This document shows, in pieces, positions 1 to 11,184 of a stretch of 64,000 nucleotides of DNA (position 1 is its first letter; each line of letters begins with the position of its first letter). The notes under the pieces are model-generated. The model was not told where the DNA came from and ran no database searches. It saw only the letters and a list, made by a program, of their open reading frames with translations. The stretch lies in assembly GCF_014349155.1 (NCBI RefSeq), contig NZ_JACSIT010000118.1, positions 78,512-142,511 on the forward strand. The letters are read 5' to 3'. A program made the translations under genes and the position numbers. Source of the DNA: Neolewinella lacunae (GTDB taxonomy: Bacteria > Bacteroidota > Bacteroidia > Chitinophagales > Saprospiraceae).

Positions 1-522
1 CACGAAGGACAAGCGGCGCTGAAACGCATCCGCGAGATCCTCGCCAACGGCTACACCCCACCGCAAGAAAGTCCGCAGACGAACAAAAAGGCCGACCCTT
101 TCCACGCCGCCCTGGCGGGTGCCGACCCCAAAAAAGGCCTTCCCCTGGCGGAAAAGACCGCGCGCCTGGCCACCCAGATTGCTCATTTTCAATCGGCCGA
201 TAGCCTCAGCTCCGTTATCCTCACCCAACTCGCTACCGATCAGGAACGGCAGCTGCTGAGCGACAACCTCCGGACCCACATCCAACTCCAGCTCGCGCTG
301 GGCCACTGGCTGCACGCCCTGCTGCGCGCTGAGTTGGCCCTGCAACATGCGGACGAAAACAGCGGCAAAACCCTGCTGGCCGATGCCGTCGAAGCACTCC
401 TGGCCGTGGAAAACATCAAAGCCGGAGCCAGCCACGGAAAGTGGCAGCACTGGTACCGGGGCGATAAGAAAATGAACCTGCCGGGCTTACTGGAGGAGAC
501 ACAGAAGCTTGTGGGGGAATGA
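1..522 (+). CDS. 3' end of an unrecognised protein (partial)
   Basis: The reading frame is open from the first base and stops with TGA at 520-522, giving the last 173 residues of a protein whose start lies outside the window. The fragment is largely helical and hydrophilic, with a tryptophan-rich C-terminal stretch (KWQHWYRGDKKMNLP at about residues 142-156). I do not recognise the family with confidence; a C-terminal helical domain of a secreted enzyme is one possibility. It converges on the next gene with only 4 bp between the two stop codons. Confidence 0.6.
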   Translation, partial: HEGQAALKRIREILANGYTPPQESPQTNKKADPFHAALAGADPKKGLPLAEKTARLATQIAHFQSADSLSSVILTQLATDQERQLLSDNLRTHIQLQLALGHWLHALLRAELALQHADENSGKTLLADAVEALLAVENIKAGASHGKWQHWYRGDKKMNLPGLLEETQKLVGE

Positions 523-526
523 GCGC

Positions 527-1801
527 CTAGCGCTTGGCCACACTCACCCGCCAAATGATCCCCGCGTCGTCATCACAGACCAGTAAGGAGCCATCTTTTT
601 GCTCCATTACCCCAACGGGACGGCCATAAACTTCACCCGCCTCCGCGTCGGCAATAAAGCCCGTGAGGAAATCTTCGGGGGCTTGGGGCTTACCCGCCGC
701 GTCAAAGGGGATAAATACCACCTTGTAACCACTGAAATTGGCCCGGTTCCAGGAGCCGTGTTGACCGACGAAAGCACCGTTGCGGTACCTGGCGGGGAAG
801 GCATCGCCGACGTAAAAGTCGAAGCCCAGCGAAGCGGTATGCGGCCCCAGCGGCACGTCGGGCACGATCGCCAGGGACACCAATTCGGTATGGGGATCTT
901 CTTCCCAGCGCGGATCAGGCAATTGACCGAAATAGCTGTAGGGCCACCCGTAAAAACCGTTTTCCTGCACGCTCGTGGCGTAGTCGGGCACCAGATTATC
1001 GCCCAGTTTATCGCGTTCGTTCACGGCCGTCCAGAGCTCCCCGGTGATGGGGTTCCAGTCCATCCCCACGGGATTGCGCAGGCCCGTGGCGAAGTTGCGT
1101 TTGCCGCTGCCGTCGGGGTTGATTTCGATGATGGTGGCGCGGTCCTCCTCCTTATCCATCCCATTTTCGCCGACGTTGCTGCCGCTGCCCACGGACACGT
1201 AAATTTTGCGGTCGTCCTTGCTGGCCAGCAGGTTGCGCGTCCAGTGGTTGTTGTAACCCTGGGGCGGAGTGGCCAAAATTTGCTCCGCCTTGGCGGGGTC
1301 GAGCGACTCCTGCCCCACCGTGTAAGGATAGCGGTAAGTAGCGTCGGTATTGGCCACGTAAAAATAGCCGTCGAGGATGAGCATCCCGAAGGGCTGCTTG
1401 AGGTCGGCCAGAAACACTTTGCGCAAATCGGGCCTGCCGTCGCCGTCCGTATCGCGGAGTAAAGTGATTTGATTGGCGCTGTTGCGGGTGTCGCTTTCTA
1501 CGGCAAAAACGTCGCCGTTTTCGGCCTGGTAGGTCGAGCGGGGGTGCTGCAAATCGTCGGCAAAACGCTCCACGCGGAAGCCGGCGGGGGCCTGGGGCGT
1601 GCGGTCGGCGGGCCAGTCGATCACCTTACTTTGCTTCACCGCCGAAGGCGTAGTGTAGGGCGAAGGGATCACCAGCGGCCCGATGGCGGTCTCTACCGTA
1701 TCGGCCGATTGTACGGCGAGTTCATTTTTGCGTTCGGTGGGCACTTTGGGGGCGCAGGCGGCCAGGGTCACGGCCAGCAGGAGGTAACATAGCTTTTTCA
1801 T
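527..1801 (-). CDS. Sorbosone dehydrogenase-like lipoprotein (PQQ/GDH-type beta-propeller)
   Basis: A 424-residue secreted protein. The start at 1801 gives a lipoprotein signal peptide ending LLLAVTLAAC; an upstream in-frame ATG at 1828 would put nine residues before it and is less likely. The propeller carries the L-sorbosone/glucose dehydrogenase signatures GLRNPVGMDWNP, ELWTAVNERDKLGDNLVPDY and GFYGWPYSYFGQ, and QHGSWNR near the C-terminus. By family it would be a periplasmic, membrane-anchored sugar or aldehyde dehydrogenase using PQQ; the substrate cannot be read from sequence. A copy of the dispersed 18-bp motif lies 62 bp upstream in sense orientation. Confidence 0.85.
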   Translation of the reverse strand: MKKLCYLLLAVTLAACAPKVPTERKNELAVQSADTVETAIGPLVIPSPYTTPSAVKQSKVIDWPADRTPQAPAGFRVERFADDLQHPRSTYQAENGDVFAVESDTRNSANQITLLRDTDGDGRPDLRKVFLADLKQPFGMLILDGYFYVANTDATYRYPYTVGQESLDPAKAEQILATPPQGYNNHWTRNLLASKDDRKIYVSVGSGSNVGENGMDKEEDRATIIEINPDGSGKRNFATGLRNPVGMDWNPITGELWTAVNERDKLGDNLVPDYATSVQENGFYGWPYSYFGQLPDPRWEEDPHTELVSLAIVPDVPLGPHTASLGFDFYVGDAFPARYRNGAFVGQHGSWNRANFSGYKVVFIPFDAAGKPQAPEDFLTGFIADAEAGEVYGRPVGVMEQKDGSLLVCDDDAGIIWRVSVAKR

Positions 1802-1862
1802 ATTGCTAAAATTCGTCCCGCTGGGCAAATGTTTGGTGGGGAGGGGGGATTTGGGGGGATTG

Positions 1863-1880
1863 GGGCGCGGGCGCAGGTGC
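1863..1880 (-). repeat. Dispersed 18-bp motif, copy 1
   Basis: On the minus strand this reads GCACCTGCGCCCGCGCCC, matching GCACCTGCGNNNGCGCCC. It is 62 bp upstream of the sorbosone-dehydrogenase-like gene in sense orientation. Confidence 0.8.
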
Positions 1881-2015
1881 TGGGGAGGACGGGAGAGCGA
1901 TGTAGGGTGACTCGGCGGAGTTGACTCGTCCTGATATAGGTTGACAGTTTAAAATCCCTGACTTTTGAGGAGTTGACATAGGTTGGTTCGACCTGGTGAG
2001 CGTACCGCACTCTTA

Positions 2016-2044
2016 GTGTTAATTCCCGTAGGATCAATTAAAAG
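2016..2044 (-). repeat. Degenerate leader-distal CRISPR repeat
   Basis: Differs from the consensus repeat at four positions (3, 5, 15 and 25 in plus-strand order) and is followed by a normal-length 36-bp spacer (2045-2080). Terminal repeat decay at this end fixes the array polarity. Confidence 0.9.
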
Positions 2045-4570
2045 AATCGAAAAAGTGAAGTGGGCGCTGCATGGCCTATCGTTTCAATTCCCGAAGGATC
2101 AATTCAAAGCTCCATGAACCAACGCATCCAGCTGGTGCAGATCACGTTTCAATTCCCGAAAGATCAATTCAAAGCACAGCAAAGATTTGCGGAGCGATAA
2201 CGGGAACAGAGTTTCAATTCCCGAAGGATCAATTCAAAGCAAAAAATACGCTAAGGGGCGAAACAAGTACCCTCGTTTCAATTCCCGAAGGATCAATTCA
2301 ACGGGCTTTCGCCCGGTTATGCCGAAAGGAATTTTCCGGGTTTCAATTCCCGAAGGATCAATTCAAAGATCCTGCTGCATAAGGACATGACGTGTTTTGG
2401 GTTCGTTTCAATTCCCGAAGGATCAATTCAAAGAGTGCGGACGCATGGTTTTTGAGCCATATTCGCCAAGTTTCAATTCCCGAAGGATCAATTCAAAGCC
2501 TTGGCGGGGCCCTGGCGACTTCCGCGCAGTTCAGTTTCAATTCCCGAAGGATCAATTCAAAGCCCCAAGCAGATCATTGAAGCCACTTGGGATTTCGGGT
2601 TTCAATTCCCGAAGGATCAATTCAAAATGTAGGGATAGATGGCGCTTTTGGTGCTTTGCTGGTTTCAATTCCCGAAGGATCAATTCAAAGCAGGTGCGCC
2701 ACACTGATCGATACCGCCCGAAACATGTTTCAATTCCCGAAGGATCAATTCAAAGTTTGTCCTTTTTCCGCTCCTCGCTCAACCCAGAGTTTCAATTCCC
2801 GAAGGATCAATTCAAAGCGTTATTGTCGCCGGGGTTGAGAGGTTGGAAAACCTGTTTCAATTCCCGAAGGATCAATTCAAAGTATCACCCCCAACACTCC
2901 ATGGTGGGGGCAAATCATGTTTCAATTCCCGAAGGATCAATTCAAAGCTCTGTTTCTGCTGACTCTGCGCGTGAAAATCTCGTTTCAATTCCCGAAGGAT
3001 CAATTCAAAGCGAGCCACCGTACACCAAATTTGGATTTAGACCTGGTTTCAATTCCCGAAGGATCAATTCAAAGGCGTTAACGACTTCATTGCCAACCTG
3101 TCCAAAATCCGTTTCAATTCCCGAAGGATCAATTCAAAGCCAGGCGGGCCGGGTTTGGTACAACACGCCTCCGGAGTTTCAATTCCCGAAGGATCAATTC
3201 AAAGGACCCAAATAGTACTGGATTCAATACAGTCTATTTTGTTTCAATTCCCGAAGGATCAATTCAAAGCGAAGGTGTAGGCGATATTCCGCAGGGAAAC
3301 ATGGCGTTTCAATTCCCGAAGGATCAATTCAAAGTTTGTCGGTAATAGCGAGGCATTGCTATTTTAAATTGTTTCAATTCCCGAAGGATCAATTCAAAGC
3401 CTGATCGAGCGCCTGATCGAGATGTATACTAACCCGTTTCAATTCCCGAAGGATCAATTCAAAGTCCGCCGGGTTGGTACGAGCCAGTTCTCTGCCGCCA
3501 GTTTCAATTCCCGAAGGATCAATTCAAAGCCTTTGCGCTGAGAAAAAGGGTAGTGGTTCGCTTAGTTTCAATTCCCGAAGGATCAATTCAAAGGCGACTT
3601 TATTTCAGGCGTGAAGGCTGCCGTTCACGTTTCAATTCCCGAAGGATCAATTCAAAGACACCACCTACGCCCCGGTCTTTTCCACCTACCAGAGTTTCAA
3701 TTCCCGAAGGATCAATTCAAAGCAAAGGCATTTGCCACGGTCAGGACGGTACTGGCTAGTTTCAATTCCCGAAGGATCAATTCAAAGGATGGGGCCGGCG
3801 GGGCCTTGCGGTCCGGTTGCTCCGTTTCAATTCCCGAAGGATCAATTCAAAGATTGTTGGGCCATTTGCCAACATTCACCCCCCACTTGGTTTCAATTCC
3901 CGAAGGATCAATTCAAAGAAGAAAGGGGAGTTTACATCTTCTCCAGCTCACGCGTTTCAATTCCCGAAGGATCAATTCAAAGGAGCGCCTGGCCACTCAA
4001 AACACCATCAACAGCGTGTTTCAATTCCCGAAGGATCAATTCAAAGTAGAGCTTCAAAAAAGCGGCTAAATATCCCGTGGCGCAGTTTCAATTCCCGAAG
4101 GATCAATTCAAAGGCGTTTTTGCCTAGGTAGGCTCGGAGCTTGTCGCGTTGTTTCAATTCCCGAAGGATCAATTCAAAGAAACTCGGGGGTACCGGGTAT
4201 AAGTCGGGATAAATAAGTTTCAATTCCCGAAGGATCAATTCAAAGCACTGGGTGGACTGGTTTTGCCACAAGTGACCTTAGTTTCAATTCCCGAAGGATC
4301 AATTCAAAGGGCGTTGCGGGGGTGGGGGTGGGGGTACCTTGGCCGTGTTTCAATTCCCGAAGGATCAATTCAAAGTACCAGCCGTTGCCCAGACGGGGTT
4401 CGACGATCAGGGTTTCAATTCCCGAAGGATCAATTCAAAGCGTCTACTTCGTCTGGCTCGACCTGGACCAAGACGCGTTTCAATTCCCGAAGGATCAATT
4501 CAAAGTCTCCGCCTTGCGCTCCTTTGCGGTCTGCTCCCGGAGTTTCAATTCCCGAAGGATCAATTCAAAG

Positions 4571-4731
4571 CCCGAGGGTAGCCCGATCAGCAGGCACCCG
4601 TTCGGTTTCAATTCCCGAAGGATCAATTCAAAGAAAGGCGCAGCGGCGGTATTCTCGCAAACCTTCGCGTTTCAATTCCCGAAGGATCAATTCAAAGCCC
4701 GAGGGTAGCCCGATCAGCAGGCACCCGTTCG
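4571..4731 (-). repeat. Duplicated spacer separated by one unrelated spacer
   Basis: The 34-bp spacer at 4571-4604 is identical to that at 4698-4731; a different spacer (4634-4668) sits between them. Confidence 0.97.
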
Positions 4732-7700
4732 GTTTCAATTCCCGAAGGATCAATTCAAAGTTGTTGGATCCATTGATGACGGACATCATCACGCGCGTTT
4801 CAATTCCCGAAGGATCAATTCAAAGAGCCAAAACCTCCCGCACTTACCAAATTTCACGTGGGTTTCAATTCCCGAAGGATCAATTCAAAGAGGGAGTTCC
4901 AGCTGACGGAAGCAGAGGTAAGGTTCGTTTCAATTCCCGAAGGATCAATTCAAAGCCCAACGTTTCGGACATTATCTTCCAGATGGACAGGTTTCAATTC
5001 CCGAAGGATCAATTCAAAGGCCTTCGAGGAGACGGACGCGAAGGCGCGTTTCTTGTTTCAATTCCCGAAGGATCAATTCAAAGACAGCGCAGGCGACTTG
5101 ACTATGATCCCCACACGAAGTTTCAATTCCCGAAGGATCAATTCAAAGTCTGCCTGACTACATACCCCGCCGAAGCGATCATCAGTTTCAATTCCCGAAG
5201 GATCAATTCAAAGACCGCTTGGGCCGCATTATGAACACGCACCTGACCAGTTTCAATTCCCGAAGGATCAATTCAAAGGAGGGGTATTACCGCGTGGAGG
5301 TCGAAACGATCACGTTTCAATTCCCGAAGGATCAATTCAAAGTCGTAAGTTTTCTGAGCGAGGCAGAAAGGACCTTAGTTTCAATTCCCGAAGGATCAAT
5401 TCAAAGGCGCGACGTCGGGCGGCTTGTTCCGGCGTTTCCGGGTTTCAATTCCCGAAGGATCAATTCAAAGCTAGATTGTATTTATGGCCTCCGTAGATAT
5501 TCCCTAGTTTCAATTCCCGAAGGATCAATTCAAAGAAGATTGCACGCTATTATATTTGCGGCGTACTTAAGTTTCAATTCCCGAAGGATCAATTCAAAGT
5601 GGAAGAGTCGAGTTCCTCCGCTACTTTAACGAGGGTTTCAATTCCCGAAGGATCAATTCAAAGCCCTAACCAGTGTACGTACAAGGATGGGGACACCATG
5701 TTTCAATTCCCGAAGGATCAATTCAAAGCCTGAAGTTTCGCAACATGACCATCAACCACGAAAGTTTCAATTCCCGAAGGATCAATTCAAAGCGTAAACG
5801 GCTCCTCATTCTCAACGCACAACTCCAGGTTTCAATTCCCGAAGGATCAATTCAAAGACTAATTTACCGCTTGGGTGCAACAGGCAGCATTTCGTTTCAA
5901 TTCCCGAAGGATCAATTCAAAGTATCACCCCCAACACTCCATGGTGGGGGCAAATCATGTTTCAATTCCCGAAGGATCAATTCAAAGGCCCGGAGGCCGG
6001 ACTTAATGACAGCGCGAATGAAGTTTCAATTCCCGAAGGATCAATTCAAAGCGTAGAGGCGGAAGTTTGTACCGTTAATTACTCCAGGTTTCAATTCCCG
6101 AAGGATCAATTCAAAGTCACGCTACATCCTTATCAATCTTACCCGCACCGCGTTTCAATTCCCGAAGGATCAATTCAAAGTTTGGCTTTACTGATGAGAA
6201 TGAACTACAGATGCATGTTTCAATTCCCGAAGGATCAATTCAAAGCTGCTGGCTGAAAAGGACTGGTCCGGACGAAAAAAGGTTTCAATTCCCGAAGGAT
6301 CAATTCAAAGAAAAAATCCACCAAGAAAACCACCACGAAGAAAGCGTTTCAATTCCCGAAGGATCAATTCAAAGCTCCCGGCGAATGGAACATGTTGGGG
6401 CAGCCCGCATGTTTCAATTCCCGAAGGATCAATTCAAAGCAGAAAGGAGACGAAGTACTCATTCCTCTTGGCGAGTTTCAATTCCCGAAGGATCAATTCA
6501 AAGATACCCGCTTTTGGCTGGAAGAATTGGCCGACACCAGTTTCAATTCCCGAAGGATCAATTCAAAGCCGCACCCGCCGGCCAGTCGCGCCGCGCAAAT
6601 CCCGTTTCAATTCCCGAAGGATCAATTCAAAGACGAAGCGCTGGCCAGCCCTTATCCCAACCCCGTGAGTTTCAATTCCCGAAGGATCAATTCAAAGATG
6701 CTTAAACATCACCGTGCGAACCCCAACGACTTGGTTTCAATTCCCGAAGGATCAATTCAAAGCAGCCATGTTACCTTAGGGAATATCTCCCACGCCTTGT
6801 TTCAATTCCCGAAGGATCAATTCAAAGAGCGAAGGCGAAGACGGGGGTCGACCCAGCGCCGAGTTTCAATTCCCGAAGGATCAATTCAAAGTTCCTCGAT
6901 GAGTACTCCAACCAGATCAGCTTCAAGGTTTCAATTCCCGAAGGATCAATTCAAAGGGCAAGGCCTTTTCCCTGACCTGCATTTCCTACGACGTTTCAAT
7001 TCCCGAAGGATCAATTCAAAGCACAGATCAATTTTGCGGGGCAGGTGGCACCACCACGTTTCAATTCCCGAAGGATCAATTCAAAGTGCGGCTCCTCGGC
7101 CAGCTCCCCGAAGACGAAACCCGTTTCAATTCCCGAAGGATCAATTCAAAGCAGTGATTAAATATGATCAACAAAATCACCCTCATGTTTCAATTCCCGA
7201 AGGATCAATTCAAAGGACCACAACGTACCCTGTCGTAGTGCTGGTCAATACGTTTCAATTCCCGAAGGATCAATTCAAAGCCTGTGCAGAGCTTCGATGG
7301 GGGCTTCCTGATTGCGGTTTCAATTCCCGAAGGATCAATTCAAAGGCGGGTCGCAATCTGAAACGGTGGTGCAGTATTCTTGTTTCAATTCCCGAAGGAT
7401 CAATTCAAAGGGGAAAGCGGTGAGGTCCATGCTGCGGACGGTGTGTTTCAATTCCCGAAGGATCAATTCAAAGTTGCGCATCCCAAAAGAGAACGTGCAG
7501 CACTACCGTTTCAATTCCCGAAGGATCAATTCAAAGCTGGGATATTTACGTAATCAGTCACGAGATCGCCCAGTTTCAATTCCCGAAGGATCAATTCAAA
7601 GCAATATCCCTGCCCTTGCCAAGGGTGGTATCACGAGTTTCAATTCCCGAAGGATCAATTCAAAGCGCCGGGCAGCAGGCAAAGCCGGTCGGGAAACCCG

Positions 7701-8834
7701 AGTTTCAATTCCCGAAGGATCAATTCAAAGGGGCCTCTACCACCCCAGCCCCGCACCGTTTTTAGGGTTTCAATTCCCGAAGGATCAATTCAAAGGCGCC
7801 GCGCAAATCCCCGGTGTTAAACGTGCTGGCATGTTTCAATTCCCGAAGGATCAATTCAAAGGCCGCCCCTTGGCAGTTAAATCAATATCAATGTTAAGTT
7901 TCAATTCCCGAAGGATCAATTCAAAGAACCCTCCGCACGATGTACTCCGGTACGATCGTGAAGTTTCAATTCCCGAAGGATCAATTCAAAGGCCCAAAGG
8001 GGCCATCGTCACTGCTTCCGGATTCAGTTTCAATTCCCGAAGGATCAATTCAAAGCTGACCTGCATTTCCTTCGACCGGAAGAAAGACACGTTTCAATTC
8101 CCGAAGGATCAATTCAAAGCTACGCGCCAGCTCTCGAAGTACTTTTCGAGGTCGTGTTTCAATTCCCGAAGGATCAATTCAAAGGAACAAGCCCACGTCG
8201 GTGCCGTCATTCAAGTTGAAGTTTCAATTCCCGAAGGATCAATTCAAAGATGCCGTCGTGCTTCCAGCGAATCTGGGGCATGGTGTTTCAATTCCCGAAG
8301 GATCAATTCAAAGGTAGGGGAATCGCTTCCACCTCCTACAACCCCAGCAGTTTCAATTCCCGAAGGATCAATTCAAAGCGTCCTTAATTTCTTGGAGATT
8401 CGTGATCATTTATGGTTTCAATTCCCGAAGGATCAATTCAAAGACGAACCGCTGCAGTTTTCACTACTCCGCTGTAAGGTTTCAATTCCCGAAGGATCAA
8501 TTCAAAGCCAAACGGCATGGTGTGGCACTGATCAAGTTCGGAAGTTTCAATTCCCGAAGGATCAATTCAAAGTGGGGCCCTCGCTGGGGAAGGCCAAAAA
8601 GAAAGGCCAGTTTCAATTCCCGAAGGATCAATTCAAAGCTCCGGGCAGTCCATTGTGTACGATGCAAAAGTTTAAGTTTCAATTCCCGAAGGATCAATTC
8701 AAAGGGTCGAGCCTCCAGATAGCGACTGGAGCAGCGTAGTGTTTCAATTCCCGAAGGATCAATTCAAAGGGTTTTCGTGGAAGGACACCACCTTGCCGTT
8801 CACGTGTTTCAATTCCCGAAGGATCAATTCAAAG

Positions 8835-8935
8835 CATGTCCATCACCGAAACCAAGCGATTCATATTCCTGTTTCAATTCCCGAAGGATCAATTCAAAGC
8901 ATGTCCATCACCGAAACCAAGCGATTCATATTCCT
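8835..8935 (-). repeat. Tandemly duplicated spacer-repeat unit
   Basis: The 36-bp spacer at 8835-8870 is repeated exactly at 8900-8935 with one repeat between them, indicating slippage or recombination inside the array. Confidence 0.97.
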
Positions 8936-10647
8936 GTTTCAATTCCCGAAGGATCAATTCAAAGCCGAAATCTTCCTGCACCTGTTCCTCCCAACTCATG
9001 TTTCAATTCCCGAAGGATCAATTCAAAGGGATCACCTTCCTCACGTCTACGCCAAGGATCACGTGTTTCAATTCCCGAAGGATCAATTCAAAGGTGCGCG
9101 TAGTATCGTACCATCACTACGCGGGCAAAGTTTCAATTCCCGAAGGATCAATTCAAAGTCGCGTGGTAGTCGGTGGCGGATACTCCGAACAGCAGTTTCA
9201 ATTCCCGAAGGATCAATTCAAAGCCAGCTTCTTCGTATTCAGCAGGTCGTCGATGGTAGGTTTCAATTCCCGAAGGATCAATTCAAAGATTGTGGGCCTG
9301 TTGTCGCTCATCTCCCTGATCGTCGTTTCAATTCCCGAAGGATCAATTCAAAGGCTTTTCTACCAGAAGTCATTCATCGACCGTGCCATGTTTCAATTCC
9401 CGAAGGATCAATTCAAAGTTATGCAGAAGCGGGGGGAATTCTTCGACGACATCGTTTCAATTCCCGAAGGATCAATTCAAAGGATGTCTAGTTCGTCATC
9501 CTCTACCCAAGCGGGCAGTTTCAATTCCCGAAGGATCAATTCAAAGACCGTTTACTGTTTCCTCCCGGTAGCAATGCACGTCGTTTCAATTCCCGAAGGA
9601 TCAATTCAAAGAGCAACGTCTGATAATCGCCCGTCCCCGATTCCAGGGTTTCAATTCCCGAAGGATCAATTCAAAGGGTGTCGCTGCCGATCCTTGCCAT
9701 TGGTGGTGCGGGTTTCAATTCCCGAAGGATCAATTCAAAGTCGTGATGCTCGTTCTTCGTGTCAATCATCACGACAGTTTCAATTCCCGAAGGATCAATT
9801 CAAAGCTGAAATCTCTTCGATCCATCCAAAGATCTTTACAGTTTCAATTCCCGAAGGATCAATTCAAAGTTCCGGGCGGGCTGGACCAAGACGATGTCGT
9901 TATAGTTTCAATTCCCGAAGGATCAATTCAAAGATGACTGGAGGGCCTCAGTATTGACGCTCATGTGTTGTTTCAATTCCCGAAGGATCAATTCAAAGCT
10001 GCGGGAAGGTGGAGTAGATGTAGAACATCTCCAGTTTCAATTCCCGAAGGATCAATTCAAAGCGCCAAGCAGGCGGTTGCAGAACTTGCCGAAGTAGGTT
10101 TCAATTCCCGAAGGATCAATTCAAAGCGTTGACTCGGCCATTGAAGAAGTCCGTGGATTGGGTTTCAATTCCCGAAGGATCAATTCAAAGCGGCACGCCC
10201 ACAGCCCCGTCCAGCTTTCGCCGGTAGTTTCAATTCCCGAAGGATCAATTCAAAGCGGCCTGGTCTCCTGCGTCCTCAAGTGCGGCAAATAGTTTCAATT
10301 CCCGAAGGATCAATTCAAAGCTTCGCCGCTCCAGTCTTCGCCCGGATCAGCATAGAGTTTCAATTCCCGAAGGATCAATTCAAAGCTGACCAAGTGCCGT
10401 AACTGCGATGGCATGGGCAGTTTCAATTCCCGAAGGATCAATTCAAAGAAAACTCAGCAGCGCAGTGTCCCTCTTTGCCCTTTAGTTTCAATTCCCGAAG
10501 GATCAATTCAAAGCGATGTGCGGCGCGCGCCGCCACTCGCGGGCCCGGAGTTTCAATTCCCGAAGGATCAATTCAAAGGGTGCCCGCCCAGCCGTAGGGG
10601 TCTTCCTTGCCGCGTTTCAATTCCCGAAGGATCAATTCAAAGAGCAC

Positions 10648-10678
10648 CAAATTTACCACCTAAACCCGCATAAACAAA
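10648..10678 (-). promoter_or_regulatory. Promoter of the pre-crRNA
   Basis: On the minus strand, TTTG (10675-10678), exactly 19 bp, then TAAATTTG (10648-10655). This matches the Bacteroidota primary-sigma consensus TTTG-N19-TAnnTTTG. The -7 box ends 5 bp before the first repeat, so transcription should begin at or within the first bases of that repeat. Confidence 0.8.
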
Positions 10679-10791
10679 GGCCCCCTACCCCACATTTTGC
10701 CTGTATTTTGCGTCGGTCGGCAGTAAGGGGATTTGGCAGGTAGATCGACGACTGACACAAGCTGTTCATAATCAGCAAATTAGCAATTAGT

Positions 10792-10822
10792 CGCTCCCTG
10801 ACTCAATCAATCAGGGGCAGCG
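10792..10822 (-). terminator. Stem-loop between cas2 and the array
   Basis: CGCT and CCCTGA pair with TCAGGG and AGCG around a short loop with a 2-nt bulge. It lies 18 bp beyond the cas2 stop and upstream of the array promoter, so it may separate cas and crRNA transcripts. No long T-run follows, so intrinsic termination is uncertain. Confidence 0.45.
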
Positions 10823-10840
10823 CAGGAGCCTCACCGACGA

Positions 10841-11104
10841 CTAGAGGAACTGGTCAATTTCCTGCTTTTCCCTGCCAATGATCCTTCGCTCCACCCGGTG
10901 AACGTGGGTGTTGGTGAAAATGATCAAGCTATCATAGCTCAAATCCATGATCTTCTCGGCTTCGATCTCTAATTCCCGTAGACCTACGGCCGTCAATTCC
11001 CCTTCAAACACAGAATTCTGGATCCAATGCAAATGTTGGCGACAGAGACGGAGCATTTTTCCAGTCCGCTCTGCGGCGACATCGTAAACAGCGATAACGT
11101 ACAT
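10841..11104 (-). CDS. cas2: CRISPR-associated endonuclease Cas2
   Basis: 87 residues, normal length for Cas2. It begins MYVIAVYDVAAERTGKMLRL, with the family's first beta strand and the conserved aspartate (YD). Cas2 is the dimeric bridge in the Cas1-Cas2 spacer-integration complex. It is the last cas gene before the leader and follows cas1 after an 80-bp gap that carries a copy of the dispersed 18-bp motif. Confidence 0.96.
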   Translation of the reverse strand: MYVIAVYDVAAERTGKMLRLCRQHLHWIQNSVFEGELTAVGLRELEIEAEKIMDLSYDSLIIFTNTHVHRVERRIIGREKQEIDQFL

Positions 11105-11133
11105 AATTTCCTTGCTTGGTTAGAATAAATATT

Positions 11134-11151
11134 GCACCTGCGGTCGCGCCG
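11134..11151 (+). repeat. Dispersed 18-bp motif, copy 2 (one mismatch)
   Basis: Reads GCACCTGCGGTCGCGCCG; the final base departs from the consensus. It lies in the cas1-cas2 gap, antisense to the operon. Confidence 0.7.
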
Positions 11152-11184
11152 CAAAAATCAAAAAAATACGATCCCTTTTTAAGA

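Larger units (their letters stand above)
2016..10642 (-). CRISPR. CRISPR array, 133 full repeats plus one decayed repeat
   Basis: The 29-bp repeat on the plus strand starts GTTTCAATTCCCG and ends GATCAATTCAAAG. Read on the minus strand it ends in ATTGAAAC, the usual 8-nt crRNA 5' handle, so the array is transcribed leftwards, the same way as the cas genes. Hand-listing repeat starts from 2081 to 10614 gave 133 full repeats, a mean period of about 64.6 bp and spacers of roughly 33-38 bp. The decayed terminal repeat at 2016-2044 has four substitutions, and other variant repeats (2146, 2275, 2599) cluster at the same left end, marking it as the old, leader-distal side. Spacers 2883-2918, 4571-4604 and 8835-8870 each occur twice. 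Confidence 0.99.
10643..10840 (-). promoter_or_regulatory. CRISPR leader
   Basis: The 198 bp between the cas2 stop and the first consensus repeat. It adjoins the undamaged end of the array and contains a promoter (10648-10678) and a stem-loop (10792-10822). New spacers would be inserted at its array-proximal edge by the usual leader rule. Confidence 0.85.

Noticed and set aside
4441..9905. Thirteen shared bases (CTGGACCAAGACG) between spacers near 4441 and 9870
   Set aside because: Too short to claim overlapping protospacers; flanking spacer sequence does not extend the match.
2071..10743. Dozens of open frames of 60-475 codons across the CRISPR array, with recurring peptides such as VSIPEGSIQ, FQFPKDQFK and FNSRRINSK
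   Set aside because: The repeat has no stop codon in its three forward frames, and the roughly 65-bp period rotates the frame, so long frames arise automatically. They are not genes.
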